Shown here: positions 1 to 10,619 of the stretch, in pieces
Layout: each line of letters begins with the position of its first letter
How positions within the stretch are numbered: position 1 is the stretch's first letter
Assembly (NCBI GenBank): GCA_004026145.2
Contig: SWLE01000398.1
Span: 62,001-126,000, forward strand
Direction of reading: 5' to 3'
Length of the DNA: 64,000 nucleotides
Source of the DNA: Takifugu bimaculatus
Taxonomy: Eukaryota > Chordata > Actinopteri > Tetraodontiformes > Tetraodontidae
Program-made: the position numbers and the translations under genes
Notes under the pieces: model-generated
Databases searched by the model: none
What the model saw: only the letters and a program-made list of their open reading frames with translations
Told to the model about the DNA's origin: nothing

Positions 1-1324
1 AAACCCACCGACAGCTTTTCAGAGGTTTGGCTTTCAACAGCACCTGGCTGAGCCAGACGGATGTAGACCAGGCCTTTCAGAGCCTCTTTGAAAAGACGAA
101 GAAGGCGTCCAATGAAGTCACCAGTGAAGGGACGGCTGTATTTATGGACAACCTCTTCAAACCACAGCCTGAGTTCCTGGACACCTTGAAAAAGTCCTAC
201 TTTGCAGATGGATTCAATGTTGATTTCACCAAAAGCAGCGAGAGCGCCAACACCATCAACAAGTATGTGGAGGAGAAGACCAGTGGGAAGATTGACAAAC
301 TGGTAGAAAGTCTAGATCCGACAACAGTCATGTATCTAATCAGCTATATCTATTTTAAAGGTAAACATCTGGATGTGGTGCAATTTAGGCGTGTTTCTTA
401 TTCATTTGAAAGTTTTAACTGTCAACCACAAACTGTGATTCCATGACTTGTAAAACAGGAAAATGGGAAACTCCGTTTAATCCAGATCTGACCAAGGAGG
501 ACTTATTCATGGTGGATGAAAAGACCAAGGTTTGAAGTCCACAGTCTTCGGCAAAACCTTCAACCGAATCTCATTTACAAACATGAAACTTTGAATTTTC
601 AGGTTCCAGTTCAGATGATGAATATTGAGAAGAGATTTGAAACCTATCGTGACCAGATGTTTAACACATCAGTCCTTCACCTCCCATTTAACAGCTCTCA
701 CTCCATGTTGCTGCTGTTGCCAGACGACATGGCAAAACTGGAGAATGCAATTTCTGCCGCTCATGTTACCAAATGGCTGAAATGGATGAAATACAGGTGT
801 GGAAAACGGAGACTCAACGGCTAACTCTTGGTTATTGATGTGACGGTTGGCTCCTGTCTGTCACCTCATGGTTGTGTCTGTCCCATATCTGTTCCCCAGG
901 AAATACAGTGTTTATATTCCCAAATTCTCCATCAAAACGTCATACTCACTGAAGACTGTGTTGACTGAAATGGGGATGGTAGACATGTTTGGTGACAGAG
1001 CAGACTTGAGTGGTATTGCAGAGGGGCAACAACTGGCAGTCTCGGAGGTAAAGATGGAAAACAGGAACAGCATCAACAATGAGCACAGATTTCTTTCTGA
1101 CAATTGATTATGTCTGGTATTTCTTGTAGGTTGTCCATCAAGCTACCCTGGATGTTGATGAGGCTGGAGCCACTGCCGTAGCTGCTACAGGCATCACAAT
1201 AACACTTTACTCTTATAATTATGTTCCAGTCCTGAAGTTCAATCGCCCCTTCATGGTTATCATCACTGACCACAGCACAGATAATATCCTCTTCATGGGC
1301 AAGATTACCAACCCAAACATCTGA
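1..1324 (+). CDS. serpina1: Clade A serpin (alpha-1-antitrypsin-like), copy 1, 5' end outside window
   Basis: Secreted serine protease inhibitor of the serpin clade A type. The window opens inside the first coding exon. Exons read as 1-360, 459-529, 603-796, 900-1047 and 1130-1324, with GT-AG introns and an open frame throughout. The exon boundaries follow the alpha-1-antitrypsin layout, for example the split after YIYFK and the short second exon encoding GKWETPF. The serpin C-terminus shows the hinge, the reactive loop and the conserved FNRPF and LFMGKI strands. The predicted scissile bond is Tyr-Ser. Compared with the second copy, the first 360 nt look identical, but exon 5 carries changes that put Val at P11 and Thr at P5. 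A polyadenylation signal AATAAA lies near 1449. No break is seen, so it is probably functional if its 5' part is intact. Identity as a clade A serpin is firm; one-to-one orthology with SERPINA1 is inferred. Confidence 0.9.
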
Positions 1325-1599
1325 TGCACTAAATGCCTGTTTTGCACAATAAGAATTGCATCACATATAAAGAGCCTTACAAAAGAAACATTTGCCTTGT
1401 AGAGTCTCACTTTATTACTCCTTAGAATGTTTCTGAATCAGCTCTGAAAATAAAATAGGTGCTGAAGAGCACAATTTTAATCTGGTTTGATACAACAAAC
1501 ACTGGATGATCTCAGCTGAAGATCCTGGAGCTGGCATATGTATTTACCCACGTATAATGCTGCCTGCTAAAGTATAACCACACAGAGAGGCCTGCATAC

Positions 1600-2000
1600 A
1601 CGTGCAACGCTATTGTGGAACGACGGGGGCGCACAGTCCAGGAAGGCCAGATGAATGTGACGTAATCATCTGTGTGGTTGAGAACGCCTTCAGTTCTCTT
1701 GTTAGAATCTTGACCCAGGTGTCGTCCACATATCTGAACCAGTGGCTTGGGCCGGTTCCTGTGAAGGATGTCGGGCTCGGGTTTCAACCTTCTCCCAGTA
1801 TACTGTAGACTGGCAACTATGGGAGATACTGGTGAGCCCGTTGCACCACCATGGTTCTGCCTGTAGAGGCCTTCTCTGTACTGGAGGTAGTGGGTGTTCA
1901 AACACAGGTTCCAGTATGGTGCAGATTTGGGCCGGTGTTAAGTGTTCTGTCTGGAAGGTTCTGTCTGGTGGTTGTGGTCTCTGTTGTCTCGGTGGTGCAC
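1600..2000 (-). mobile_element. Penelope-like element reverse transcriptase fragment, copy 1
   Basis: Read on the minus strand, two overlapping frames give Penelope-type reverse transcriptase motifs: GSPVSPIVA upstream and then RYVDDTWVK, the catalytic YxDD block of this class. The two motifs are in different frames, so the fragment has frameshifts and is dead. It lies just downstream of the serpin and was copied together with it (second copy near 32,810-33,200). Family assignment rests on these motifs, recalled from the Penelope/Neptune group. Confidence 0.7.
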
Positions 2001-2389
2001 GTGACACGTCCAGTGGCTTTGATGTAAAGCACAGCAGCCTTTTGGGTTGTAAGCTTTGATTCAAAGAAAAAAAGTCTTTCTCCTAAAGTGTTGCTGCTAC
2101 ACCTACAGACATTAATCGTTAAAGGTTAAGCTGAAACCTTCACTCCACCAAGACAACTCATCTCTCTCCAACTGCAGATTTTTTTTCCAGAATCAGATCT
2201 GCCGCCTCATTCTTTGACCCCCCCACCGAGTATCACCCTCTAAGAGAGACAAGCTTCGTACTGACGTGCACGCTCGTTAAAGGTCCAAAGGTCAGTAACT
2301 GGGAGTTGATGGTTGGGATCAAGTTGAGCTCTGCTGGCAGCTCTACCAAAGTCTAAATGTTTTCAATATGAATCCAATTCTGCTAATGT

Positions 2390-2700
2390 GGTGGCGCTTC
2401 TTCGTGTCAGTGCAGACTCGTGCGCGGGGCTCGTGCACATGAGGGTTAGGCTGGTTTGATGCAAGTCACAGTGAAGCGGGTGGGGGCGGGGCTTGTGTAG
2501 CATGTGCCGGCCCCTCTCAAACTGTAGCCTAACTGGGCCTTGCTCACGCCCTAATAATTGGCGGGGGCGTGAGCCCCTCACCTGTGCTAGTCTGGGCTGG
2601 GGAGGGGGCGAGGCAGAACTTTCCTCTTTCTCCATGAGGCTGGAGCAGCGAACGGATCTGTTGATGACTGTTTGAGTGTGTGTGGTCATGGCAGTGGCTT
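2390..2700 (+). promoter_or_regulatory. GC-rich putative promoter upstream of the MGCCCS gene
   Basis: A CpG- and GC-box-rich island in otherwise AT-leaning sequence. Several GGGCGGGG/GGGGGCG-type Sp1-like boxes lie at about 2481-2620, shortly before the ATG at 2731. A possible acceptor (tctgcttcag) sits 11 nt before the ATG, so a short 5' exon in this island is possible. The island is retained in the second copy at about 33,520-33,830. Promoter function is inferred from composition and position only. Confidence 0.45.
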
Positions 2701-2730
2701 TTTTGTTGTTTCTGCTTCAGGCTGCAGAAG

Positions 2731-3654
2731 ATGGGGTGCTGCTGTAGTAAGACTGAGGAGTGGAGAGACAGCGACAGCGAAAGCATCAGCGGCATCGACA
2801 GTGACATCAGCAGTCTGTCAGACATCCTGCACTACAGTGGATGGAGCACGAAGACGGTGGAGCACAGGCAGCACACCACCGCAGGAACCCAGCAGGCATG
2901 GTTGGATGCAGAGCTTAAAGGAGACAGCAGATGTAAGGAGGAACCTGAGGTTCTTAGGAACCCAACACGTGGTGTTGGGCCCACCCTTGATTCAGATCCC
3001 TGTGTGGCGCTGCCCAGACTGAGCACAGGCGGAGACGAAAACACTCCAGTTGGGTCAAAGCCGTCCAAACCGGTCCAGTCAACTCTTGTTGGGCCGCTGT
3101 CCGTTGCCCTCATGGTGACTCAGGCGTCAGGTGACCATCAGAGGCCGAAGGTAGATCCAAAACCCCAACGCGATGAAAAGGGCGGCGAGGAGTTACATGT
3201 GTTAACGACGGCTCCGCCTCAGGCCTTCAAAACAACGACCTGCAGCGTCGGCTGCATGTGCGACATTGATGCTGATGACCTTGAGCAAGAGCAGAGCCAG
3301 TGTGCAACAGCAGGAGCAACAGATGAGTCCATCAACCGTGCTGCAAACCAGGTTATTAACACCTCCTCCTGGACCAGACCCTGGTTCATTATAAACACCT
3401 CCTCCTGGACCAGACCCTGGTTCATTATAAACACCTCCTCCTGGACCAGACACTGGTTCATCCCGAACACCTCCTCCTGGACCAGACCCTGGTTCATTAT
3501 AAACACCTCCTCCTGGACCAGACCCTGGTTCATCCCAAACACCTCCTCCTGGACCAGACTCTGGTTTATTCCACACACCTCCTCATGGACCAGACGCTCC
3601 ACCAAACGTCTCCCAGCATCTCCATGTCCCACCACCGTCACTGTGCACTGTTAG
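2731..3654 (+). CDS. Uncharacterised MGCCCS-type acidic protein, copy 1 (307 aa)
   Basis: Family not recognised. The open frame starts MGCCCSKTEE, a pattern typical of N-myristoylation at Gly2 plus palmitoylation of neighbouring cysteines, so attachment to the cytoplasmic face of a membrane is plausible. Next come a short Asp/Ser repeat (DSDSES), a low-complexity middle of about 180 residues, and a C-terminal array of a 12-residue repeat (NTSSWTRPWFI type), six full units plus a partial. No catalytic motif is seen. It lies between the serpin and the fgf17 exon, downstream of a GC-rich island. The start is the first ATG after the island and is shared with the second copy, which is 251 aa because it has far fewer repeats. 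The frame is kept in both copies despite repeat change and several substitutions, which argues for real coding. It could instead be a non-coding exon with a chance ORF. Confidence 0.5.
   Translation: MGCCCSKTEEWRDSDSESISGIDSDISSLSDILHYSGWSTKTVEHRQHTTAGTQQAWLDAELKGDSRCKEEPEVLRNPTRGVGPTLDSDPCVALPRLSTGGDENTPVGSKPSKPVQSTLVGPLSVALMVTQASGDHQRPKVDPKPQRDEKGGEELHVLTTAPPQAFKTTTCSVGCMCDIDADDLEQEQSQCATAGATDESINRAANQVINTSSWTRPWFIINTSSWTRPWFIINTSSWTRHWFIPNTSSWTRPWFIINTSSWTRPWFIPNTSSWTRLWFIPHTSSWTRRSTKRLPASPCPTTVTVHC
3355..3591 (+). repeat. 36-bp coding minisatellite, 6 full units plus partial
   Basis: Tandem 36-bp units, each encoding 12 residues of the type INTSSWTRPWFI, occupy 3355-3570, and a degenerate seventh unit follows. 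The unit is a multiple of 3, so copy changes keep the frame. The homologous site in the second block (34,500 onward) has only one full unit plus the degenerate one. Confidence 0.9.
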
Positions 3655-4136
3655 TAACAATGCGTGGACGTCTCCTGCTTCTGTGGCTGACAGTTGATCA
3701 TCTCTGGCCAATCTATGATGTTCAGAGTTCTCTTTTCCTGGTCATTTAAATAGATAAATCTAAGTGTACATGCACCATATATCCAGCAGGTGGCAGTGTT
3801 GGGTTTTATAAAGTAGTTCCAGATTTCCTACCGTGCAGGATACTGCAAACAGAAATGATCTGAATTGTCTTCAAAAGATCACAGCTTATATGGGTAGAGA
3901 TTTCCCTCTCCTCATCCCTCTCTGTGTCTTACTCACCATCATTGTTCGCCTCTGAAACAAGCCTCCAAAATCAATTTGTCACTTTCCTTTATTCTTTCTT
4001 TATTTACACATCACCATTTTACAGGAATATTATTACAATTATTGTGTTAAAGCCATATTTCAATGTACAGCTTTGCATGAAAATATACAAAAATAAAGTT
4101 GGATCTGTTGTATATCTGCCTCCCTTTGTCTCGCTG

Positions 4137-4427
4137 TTAGGAAACGGTGCCTGATTTCCTGTTGCGCTTTGCTTGACTTGTGGCTGAAAAGCGGATAAAC
4201 TCAAAGTGTTTGCTCTGGTCCATGTTGGGGAAGGGAGGGGGGCCTGCGTGGAGCCTCTTGATGAAGTGGACCTCTCTTTGGTTCTGCCTTGTCCTGGAGG
4301 CTTTGATGGGCCTCCCTTTCCGACTGAAGGCAACGTACCAGCCTTCATACTTGGCATTCTGCAGAGCTGTGTAATTGTTTTCCAGCACTATCTCTGAGAA
4401 GATGCACTCCCTGCTCCGACCGTTGGG
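4137..4427 (-). CDS. fgf17: Fibroblast growth factor 17, terminal coding exon, copy 1
   Basis: Last exon of an FGF8-subfamily growth factor, a secreted ligand for FGF receptors. After a consensus acceptor (ctgtgttccag, minus strand) the exon opens with PNGRSREC and continues with EIVLENNYTALQ and KYEGWYVAF, core beta-trefoil segments of this subfamily. KASRTRQNQREVHFIKRL and the following PPFPN match FGF17 better than FGF8 or FGF18 from memory of those families. It ends at a TAA at 4139-4137, 96 residues after the splice site, followed by a 3' region with possible poly(A) signals. No upstream FGF exon was found between here and 9.8 kb on the minus strand, so the rest of the gene may be distant, lost, or missed. 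The second copy (35,098-35,388) differs by about one residue (Q versus R). Confidence 0.88.
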   Translation of the reverse strand, partial: PNGRSRECIFSEIVLENNYTALQNAKYEGWYVAFSRKGRPIKASRTRQNQREVHFIKRLHAGPPPFPNMDQSKHFEFIRFSATSQAKRNRKSGTVS

Positions 4428-4429
4428 CT

Positions 4430-5177
4430 GGAACACAGAAAGGTTCTCCATTAATCCATTAACTGTCCCATCTGGACATTACAGACGGGAGACAGCTAAA
4501 GACGTGTTTCTGAGCTACAGCAACTAGTGGAGCAGGTAACTGGGCCCCTTTTGAGAACCCCCAAATGTCCCCGTAGCAGCTGTAACAGTACGCTAGTAGT
4601 GATGGTACCACCAGCTCAGCTAAAAGGAGGCTACAGGTTCAAACACAGACATGTTTTGGTTCTGAATTTTGATAGTTGATCCCACTCCAAACACTGGCTG
4701 CCAGTGAGGATGGATGCAGGTTCCAGGGATCCACAACGGCTGACGGGAGTGTTTGCCCTAATGGGAAGTCCCATCAACCAGTGGGGTTAATGACCCAGAG
4801 GCCGACTCAAGCAGCTTTCTGGTCACCTCTGTAGAAGGTTTCCACTGCACAAATGTGGTGCAGCAGACCAGGATGGTTTTCCAGAGAAGAAGAATAAAAA
4901 ATCTGTCTGAATGAAGTCTGTCCTGGATCTGCTTCAGGCCCATGTGGACCCCGAGGAAACTCTGAGACCAGGACAGAACTCAGCACGAGGGTTTTATGAC
5001 TTTAGCTTCTTCTGTTGGTCGACAACATCTTGATGAACCATCCTGTACGGGGTCAAAGGTCATGCCTCTGATGTCGTCACTGACATGAAACAGGTGAACA
5101 TCAACCCTACTGAAACGTTCAGGTGAGGGGCCTAATGTCAAATGTGCTCATTATCAGTGTTTTCTACAGCAAATGTG

Positions 5178-5208
<31 letters not shown>

Positions 5209-5596
5209 AGAGAGAGAGAGAATAATTATTATATTGTTATCATTTAAATGCATTTGTATGTTTACCACCTAAGTGCATGAAGAAGAAACAGTGTTTTTCA
5301 CCTCTCTTGATTTCGTACACTTGTCCAGAGCACCAGATTTACTGTGAGGTTGTTATCTGAAACCCTAAAGCATCTTGGGAGAAGGTGAAAATTCCACATG
5401 GATAATGAGCTAATGTGAATAAAGGAAGGAGGTTTGCAGAGGAGCAGCAGAGCGACGGAGGGTGTTCCAGAGTGAACTGCTGCTCGCTCTCCCTTGCAAG
5501 GTACCTGTGTTTGTGTCTTTTGTTGATTCACGCAGGGTTTTGCTGGGTTGCTCTGTTTCAACTCGAACATCCAGCCTGGAAGTAACAAATGCTGGA
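4430..5596. other. Intergenic stretch with GT/GA microsatellite
   Basis: No coding region was recognised. The direct block duplication ends near 5,095 within it. A (GT)n run followed by a short (AG)n run spans about 5,175-5,221. Positions 4,901-5,038 are missing from the second copy. Confidence 0.6.
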
Positions 5597-7948
5597 TTAA
5601 CTTTTCAGCATCATGGTGGGTAGCTTCCTGATCTTTGTGATGTTCCTCAGGTGAAAAAAGGCACTTCTAGAGACTAATTTGATGTTTGAGTTGAAGGAGA
5701 GCTTTTGATCAAAAGTTACTCCTAGATTCCTCACAGAGAGACTAGATGATAATGAGATACCATTTAGAGTGATCATGTGATCTAATCTATCCCTGAGAGG
5801 TTCAGGACCAAACACCATGACCTCAGTTTTTCCTGAGTTAAGGAGGAGGACATTTGAAGATATGCAGGACTTTATGTCTTTAAGACAGGTCTGAAGCTTC
5901 ACTAACTTCTCTGTCTCCTCTGGTTTCATGGATAAATAAAGCTGAGTGTCATCAGCATAACAATGAACATTTATCCCATGCTGCCGAATATTGTTCCCTA
6001 CGGGAAGCATGAACAAGGTGAAGAGGATTGGTCCAAGTACAGAACCTTGAGGAACTCCATGGCTAACCCTACTGTATGAGGAGGGAACACCATGGACATG
6101 AGCAAACTGGTATCTATCAGATAAATATGATCTAAACCAGTCTAGTGCTGTCCCTTTAATCCCAATCACATGTTCCAGTCTCTGTAACAGGATGCTGTGA
6201 TCAACTGTATCAAAAGCAGCACTGAGGTCCAGCAGAACCAGCATAGAGACCAGTCCATGATCTGAAGCTATGAGAAGATCATTAGTAACTTTAAGAAGTG
6301 CTGTTCCTGTGCTGTGATGAGCTCTAAAGGCTGACTGAAACATCTCAAACAGGCTGTTCCTCTGCAGGTGCTCCAGGAACTGAGTCACCACCATCTTCTC
6401 AAGAACTTTAGAGATAAAAGGAAGGTTGGATATCGGCCTATCATTTGCTAACACATCGAGATCCAGTGATGGTTTTTTAAGCAACGGCTTAATCACTGAC
6501 ACCTTGTAGGACCGGGGTACATAACCTGACACGAAAGAACCATTGATCTGGTCCAGGATAGAACTGCCTATCAATGGTAAAACATCCTTCAACGGGTGTG
6601 TTGGGACGGAATCTAAAAGACACGTGGTGGTCTTGGATTTCTGAATTAGCAAAAATATATAGGGCTGAAGGAGTTTAAGGGCTCGCTGGAGACCCTGTAT
6701 GTTCCCCCAGTCAGCACATCTGGTGATGATCCAGTTGTTGGGATGGCCTGGTTAGCTTTCTCTCTGATAGCTAGAACCTTATCAGTGAAGAAGCTCATGA
6801 AGTCTTCACCACTAAGGGAAGAAGGGATACGTGGATCTAAAACACTGTGACTCTTGGTTAATTTGGCCACAGTGCTGAAAAGAAACCTGGGGTTGCTCTT
6901 ATTTTCCTCAATTAAAGAAGAAAAATAAGCTGTTCTGGCCTTATGAAGGGCCTTTTTATAAACTACCAGACAGTCTTTTCAGGCTACATGATAGTTGTCT
7001 ATTTTATAAGAATGCCACTTCCTTTCCAGTCTTCGCACTTTCTGCTTGAGGGTCCTGATATGTGAATTATACCAGGGGGCACACCTGCTCTGATTTACTA
7101 TTTTCTTTTTCAGGGGGGCAACAGAATCAAGCGTGATTCTCAGTGAGGTTGCTGCACCTTCAGCAATAGAGTCAACCTCAGCAGGGCTAAGATTATAATG
7201 ATTGATCCCTGGGGAAACACACGGTGGTCCTGGGATCAGCACAGGGATCACTTCCTTAAACTTAGCTACAGCATTATCTGAAAGACATCTGCTATAGTAA
7301 GACTTTGTTCTGAGGATAGAAGAATCCTTAATCATAAATGTAAAAGTGATCAAAGAATGGTCTGACAGGAGTGCGTTCTGAGGGAACACTGACACATGTT
7401 CTACCTCAACACCATAAGTCAGAACTAGATCTAGGGTGTGGTTGAAGCTATGAGTTGGTTGGTTTATCTGCTGGAGGAAACCAACTGACTCAAGTAATGA
7501 AATGAAGCTATTTCTAAAGCTGTCATTTGCAACGTCTACATGGATATTAAAGTCTCCAATGATAATGACTTTGTCCGTTCTAAGGACCAAGTCAGATACG
7601 AAATCAGAACTCAGACAGGAACTCTGAATGTGGCCCAGCAGGGGGCCGATATACAACTACAAACAGAAGTGGCTTTTCTGTCCTCCAGTTCAGATGGGTG
7701 ATGCCAAGAGTCAGGCTTTCAAATGAACTGGAGCCATATTTTGGTCTAGAATTAATTAATAACTTGGAGTGATAGATTGCTGCCACTCCCCCTCCTCGAC
7801 CAGTAACACAAGGAATATGATAATTAAGATGGGTAGGAGGAGTAGATTCATTTGAGCTAACATACTCCTCCTCCTGAAGCCAGGTCTCAGTAAGACAGAA
7901 TAAATCAATGTGATGATCCGCTATCAGGAGATATATATATGTTAACAT
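5597..7948 (-). mobile_element. L2-clade LINE, endonuclease plus reverse transcriptase, broken
   Basis: On the minus strand the order is endonuclease then reverse transcriptase, as in L2/CR1-type non-LTR elements. The endonuclease part (about 7948-6979) shows LTETWL, GRGGGVAA, VVYRPP, GDFNIH and LSDHSLI. The RT part (6652-5597) shows AFDTVDHSILL, GVPQGSVLGPILF and the catalytic YADDTQLY. The pieces lie in several frames and stops separate them, so the element is inactive. It is truncated at both ends: the N-terminal part of the endonuclease is missing, and the frame stops at KLPTMMLKS, before the usual RT C-terminal region and 3' tail. Loss of the 3' end is odd for a LINE and points to a later deletion. 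Confidence 0.9.
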
Positions 7949-7949
7949 A

Positions 7950-9244
7950 TATGTTAAATATGTTATTGTTGGTGGATGAGGGTTCTATGGAAGCAGCAGA
8001 GAGGTGTGTAAGACTACAACTCTGCATCCCCACCAGAGGACAACACACTGGTAACAGCAGCAACGCCAGGCTTCCCCCCAACGGACAAAGAAACGGACAC
8101 CAGATTTGGTGTCTCCTTCAGAATTTGTTAAATGTGTTTGTAAAATTTAACAATTGTTTATGTTAAAATGTTCATGTGAAAAAATCTGCAGACTGAAGTG
8201 TGAAGTTCAAAATGTAATCAGATTTATTTTAAAATCTGAAAGTTTTTGTATTTTACATGATTTATTATTTGTACAAACGTGGTGCAAAGTAATTCATGAT
8301 TTGTTAAAAAATGTCAGTGGCTGGTAAAAATGGGACATTGTGATTTCCTAGGACTGTTGGAGAAGTGATCATTTTAAAATGGTTTTGAACATTTCTTTCA
8401 ATTTGAAAAACACTTGCACTAAGACAAAATATAGAAATAAAGTGTTGCATATTGATATTTATCTGTTCCTGATCTTGTTAAATCATTGTTGATATTGATC
8501 GTGAGAAATCATTAACATGATCAGTGTCTTTGAGATGAATATCATTAACTATTAATAATGACATTTAGTTAAAGGTAAATTGAGCAAATTGGCTATTTCA
8601 GAAGTGTGTATCAGACTGGTAGCCCTTCACATGATTCAGTACCCAGGAAGTAGCTCTCCGTCTCAAAAAGGTCGGTGACCCCTGCACTAGACTATATGAG
8701 GTCATTTTAAAATTTTCCAATGAACATTGGATCAGTCTGGCCCTCGGCTTGGAGCTACATTTTTTATTTGGCCCTCCGTCCATTTGACTTTGACACCCGA
8801 TTTAAATAAATCAGGATGTTTCCATCAGTGGTTAAAAATCCGATGAATGTGATCATCAAAATGCACAAATTCTGTCTTAAATCAGCATCAGCCGTCTTTG
8901 CTCATTTAAATATATGGAGCAGTGATCCAGGATTAAACGTTGCTGTTGTCCAAGATTACTGACTGATCCATGATGTGTAACAGATTTCTATTATATCGAT
9001 TAACGTGAATGTTTGCATTGAAATTTGACAGAAATCTGCAGAATGTAAACTGTATAAAAGTTCACTTTCCCAGAAACAGTTGCAGTCTCATTATGGGCTG
9101 TAACTGTAGGAGCTCCAGCTTATGTCATTAGAATCTACATGATTGAGTTTATTCATGCTTTTAGTGCTCTTTTGACTGAATTTTACCAGGTAAAAATGTA
9201 CCTTTTCTGCCCCCAATAAAAGAGTTCCTCTGGTAATGACTTAT
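7950..9244. other. AT-rich intergenic region with a degenerate hAT-type end
   Basis: No gene was recognised. A stretch at about 8,590-8,790 reads like the end of a non-autonomous hAT element (phrases such as ggtcggtgacccctgca and the following Asp/Arg-poor pseudo-coding text are common near such ends in fish). The remainder is AT-rich and featureless to the eye. Confidence 0.4.
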
Positions 9245-9848
9245 TAGCACACAGGCAAACAGGAACTCAGGCAGACACTAAGGAAACACAGGAAATAGTC
9301 TGTTCTTCAGGCTCAGGGCCCACACAAAGTCTATGGGTTGCAGGCTCGGGGAGTGGGACGAGCAGAGATGGAATGCGGCACCAAGGGGGAAGGTCGTAAA
9401 TCCTCGGAACTGTACAGTTCCGCTGACAGTGGGCAGGAGTGACAGGAAGGGGCTTACAGGAGAGGAGGCTGACGATGTAGCGGAGCAGACTGGGGACGAG
9501 CAGCAGCGAAGTCGGGGCCAGGCGGAGAAGTCAAAACCAGGTGAGCAGCAGACAGGAACCAGAAACGCTGAGGCAGAAGTCGTAGTCAGGGGCAGAAAGC
9601 AGGTAGGCTGACCAGGGAACAGATGAGGCAGGCAGAACGGAGACAGGCAGGGTCGGTAACGGGTAATCCAGCAGGGAAATAACGCTGGAAAGTATCGCAT
9701 CAAGGCAGAAGAACAATCTGGCAAAGAGTGAGAGTGCAGGGGAGGCTGATAGCAGGGCTGATTGGGAATGAGCTGCAGCTGTGCTGCAGGTGAGTGGAGC
9801 AGAGGCAGGGGGACAGGAGGGAACTGGGGAAATGGAGCTGTGACAAAC
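9245..9848 (-). mobile_element. LTR-like dispersed repeat at the outer edge of the left arm
   Basis: Read on the minus strand it begins TGTCACAGCTCC and shares long stretches with the solo LTR at 44,281-44,670 (for example the segment with CGTTACCGACCCTGCC and CTGACTACGACTTCTGCC). The inner end was not defined and no matching flank repeat was found. It abuts the first base of the inverted repeat, so it either inserted at, or helped to make, that breakpoint. ORFs within it are LTR sequence, not genes. Confidence 0.6.
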
Positions 9849-10619
9849 GGTGATCTATATGTAGCTATATGTAGCTATAGCGTCATTGGCCTCCACTCCA
9901 GCCACTCCTGGTAGTTCCTCAAAAACACTCAGTTTTTAGTGGATGCACAATCTGTGGAAGCCAACATAGAAACTTCTGAAGAGCCAAAGTTCTTGCAACA
10001 AAAATATAGTCCCCAATTAGGTTGTTTTGTTATCACACGACCCCGTCCCCATTATCTTAAGAGAATATAAAAGAATGAGTGGAGACAGAGGAGAGAATGA
10101 GACGTTTTTGGTGCGTGTCGCTCTTGATTTAGTGTTTATTTTTGCAGTAAACTTAAAGGAGGCCTTTACACTTTATGTTTGATTCCATTTAAGCTGATAT
10201 TCCATTCTTGACATTCTGATGGGTTTTTGCTGGCTGCAGCTGAAATATTCCAATGCTCCATGTCACAGAGACAGTAAATACTAAACCCTAAAGATTCTGA
10301 AGGCATGATGTAAAATAGTAACGTATAATACAGACATTTGAAGAGACAATTAAGAGAATGTTTTCATGCTTCTAAGAGTGGCCGAGGAGCCATTTAGAAC
10401 TTTATAAAGAAGCATTGTGTGATACCAGGAACTAATTTAACTTCAAGGCGAAGCTGGTTCTGCTTTGTCGACCATCGACTGATCTCCTGAAAGTCCACCA
10501 GCGCCTTTTAAAAACTGAATTTTTCATCTATGAAGGGAGTAGACGGCAGATGTTTCCACAGATGCTCTTCACCAGTGGTCAGTGAGTGATGCAGCAGATG
10601 AGTGGGAGTTGACTGGCTT

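Noticed and set aside
3202..3641. Gly- and Glu-rich ORFs on the minus strand opposite the 36-bp minisatellite
   Set aside because: They are antisense readings of the repeat array; other copies lose them when the repeat number changes. The plus-strand frame has the better start context and is conserved.
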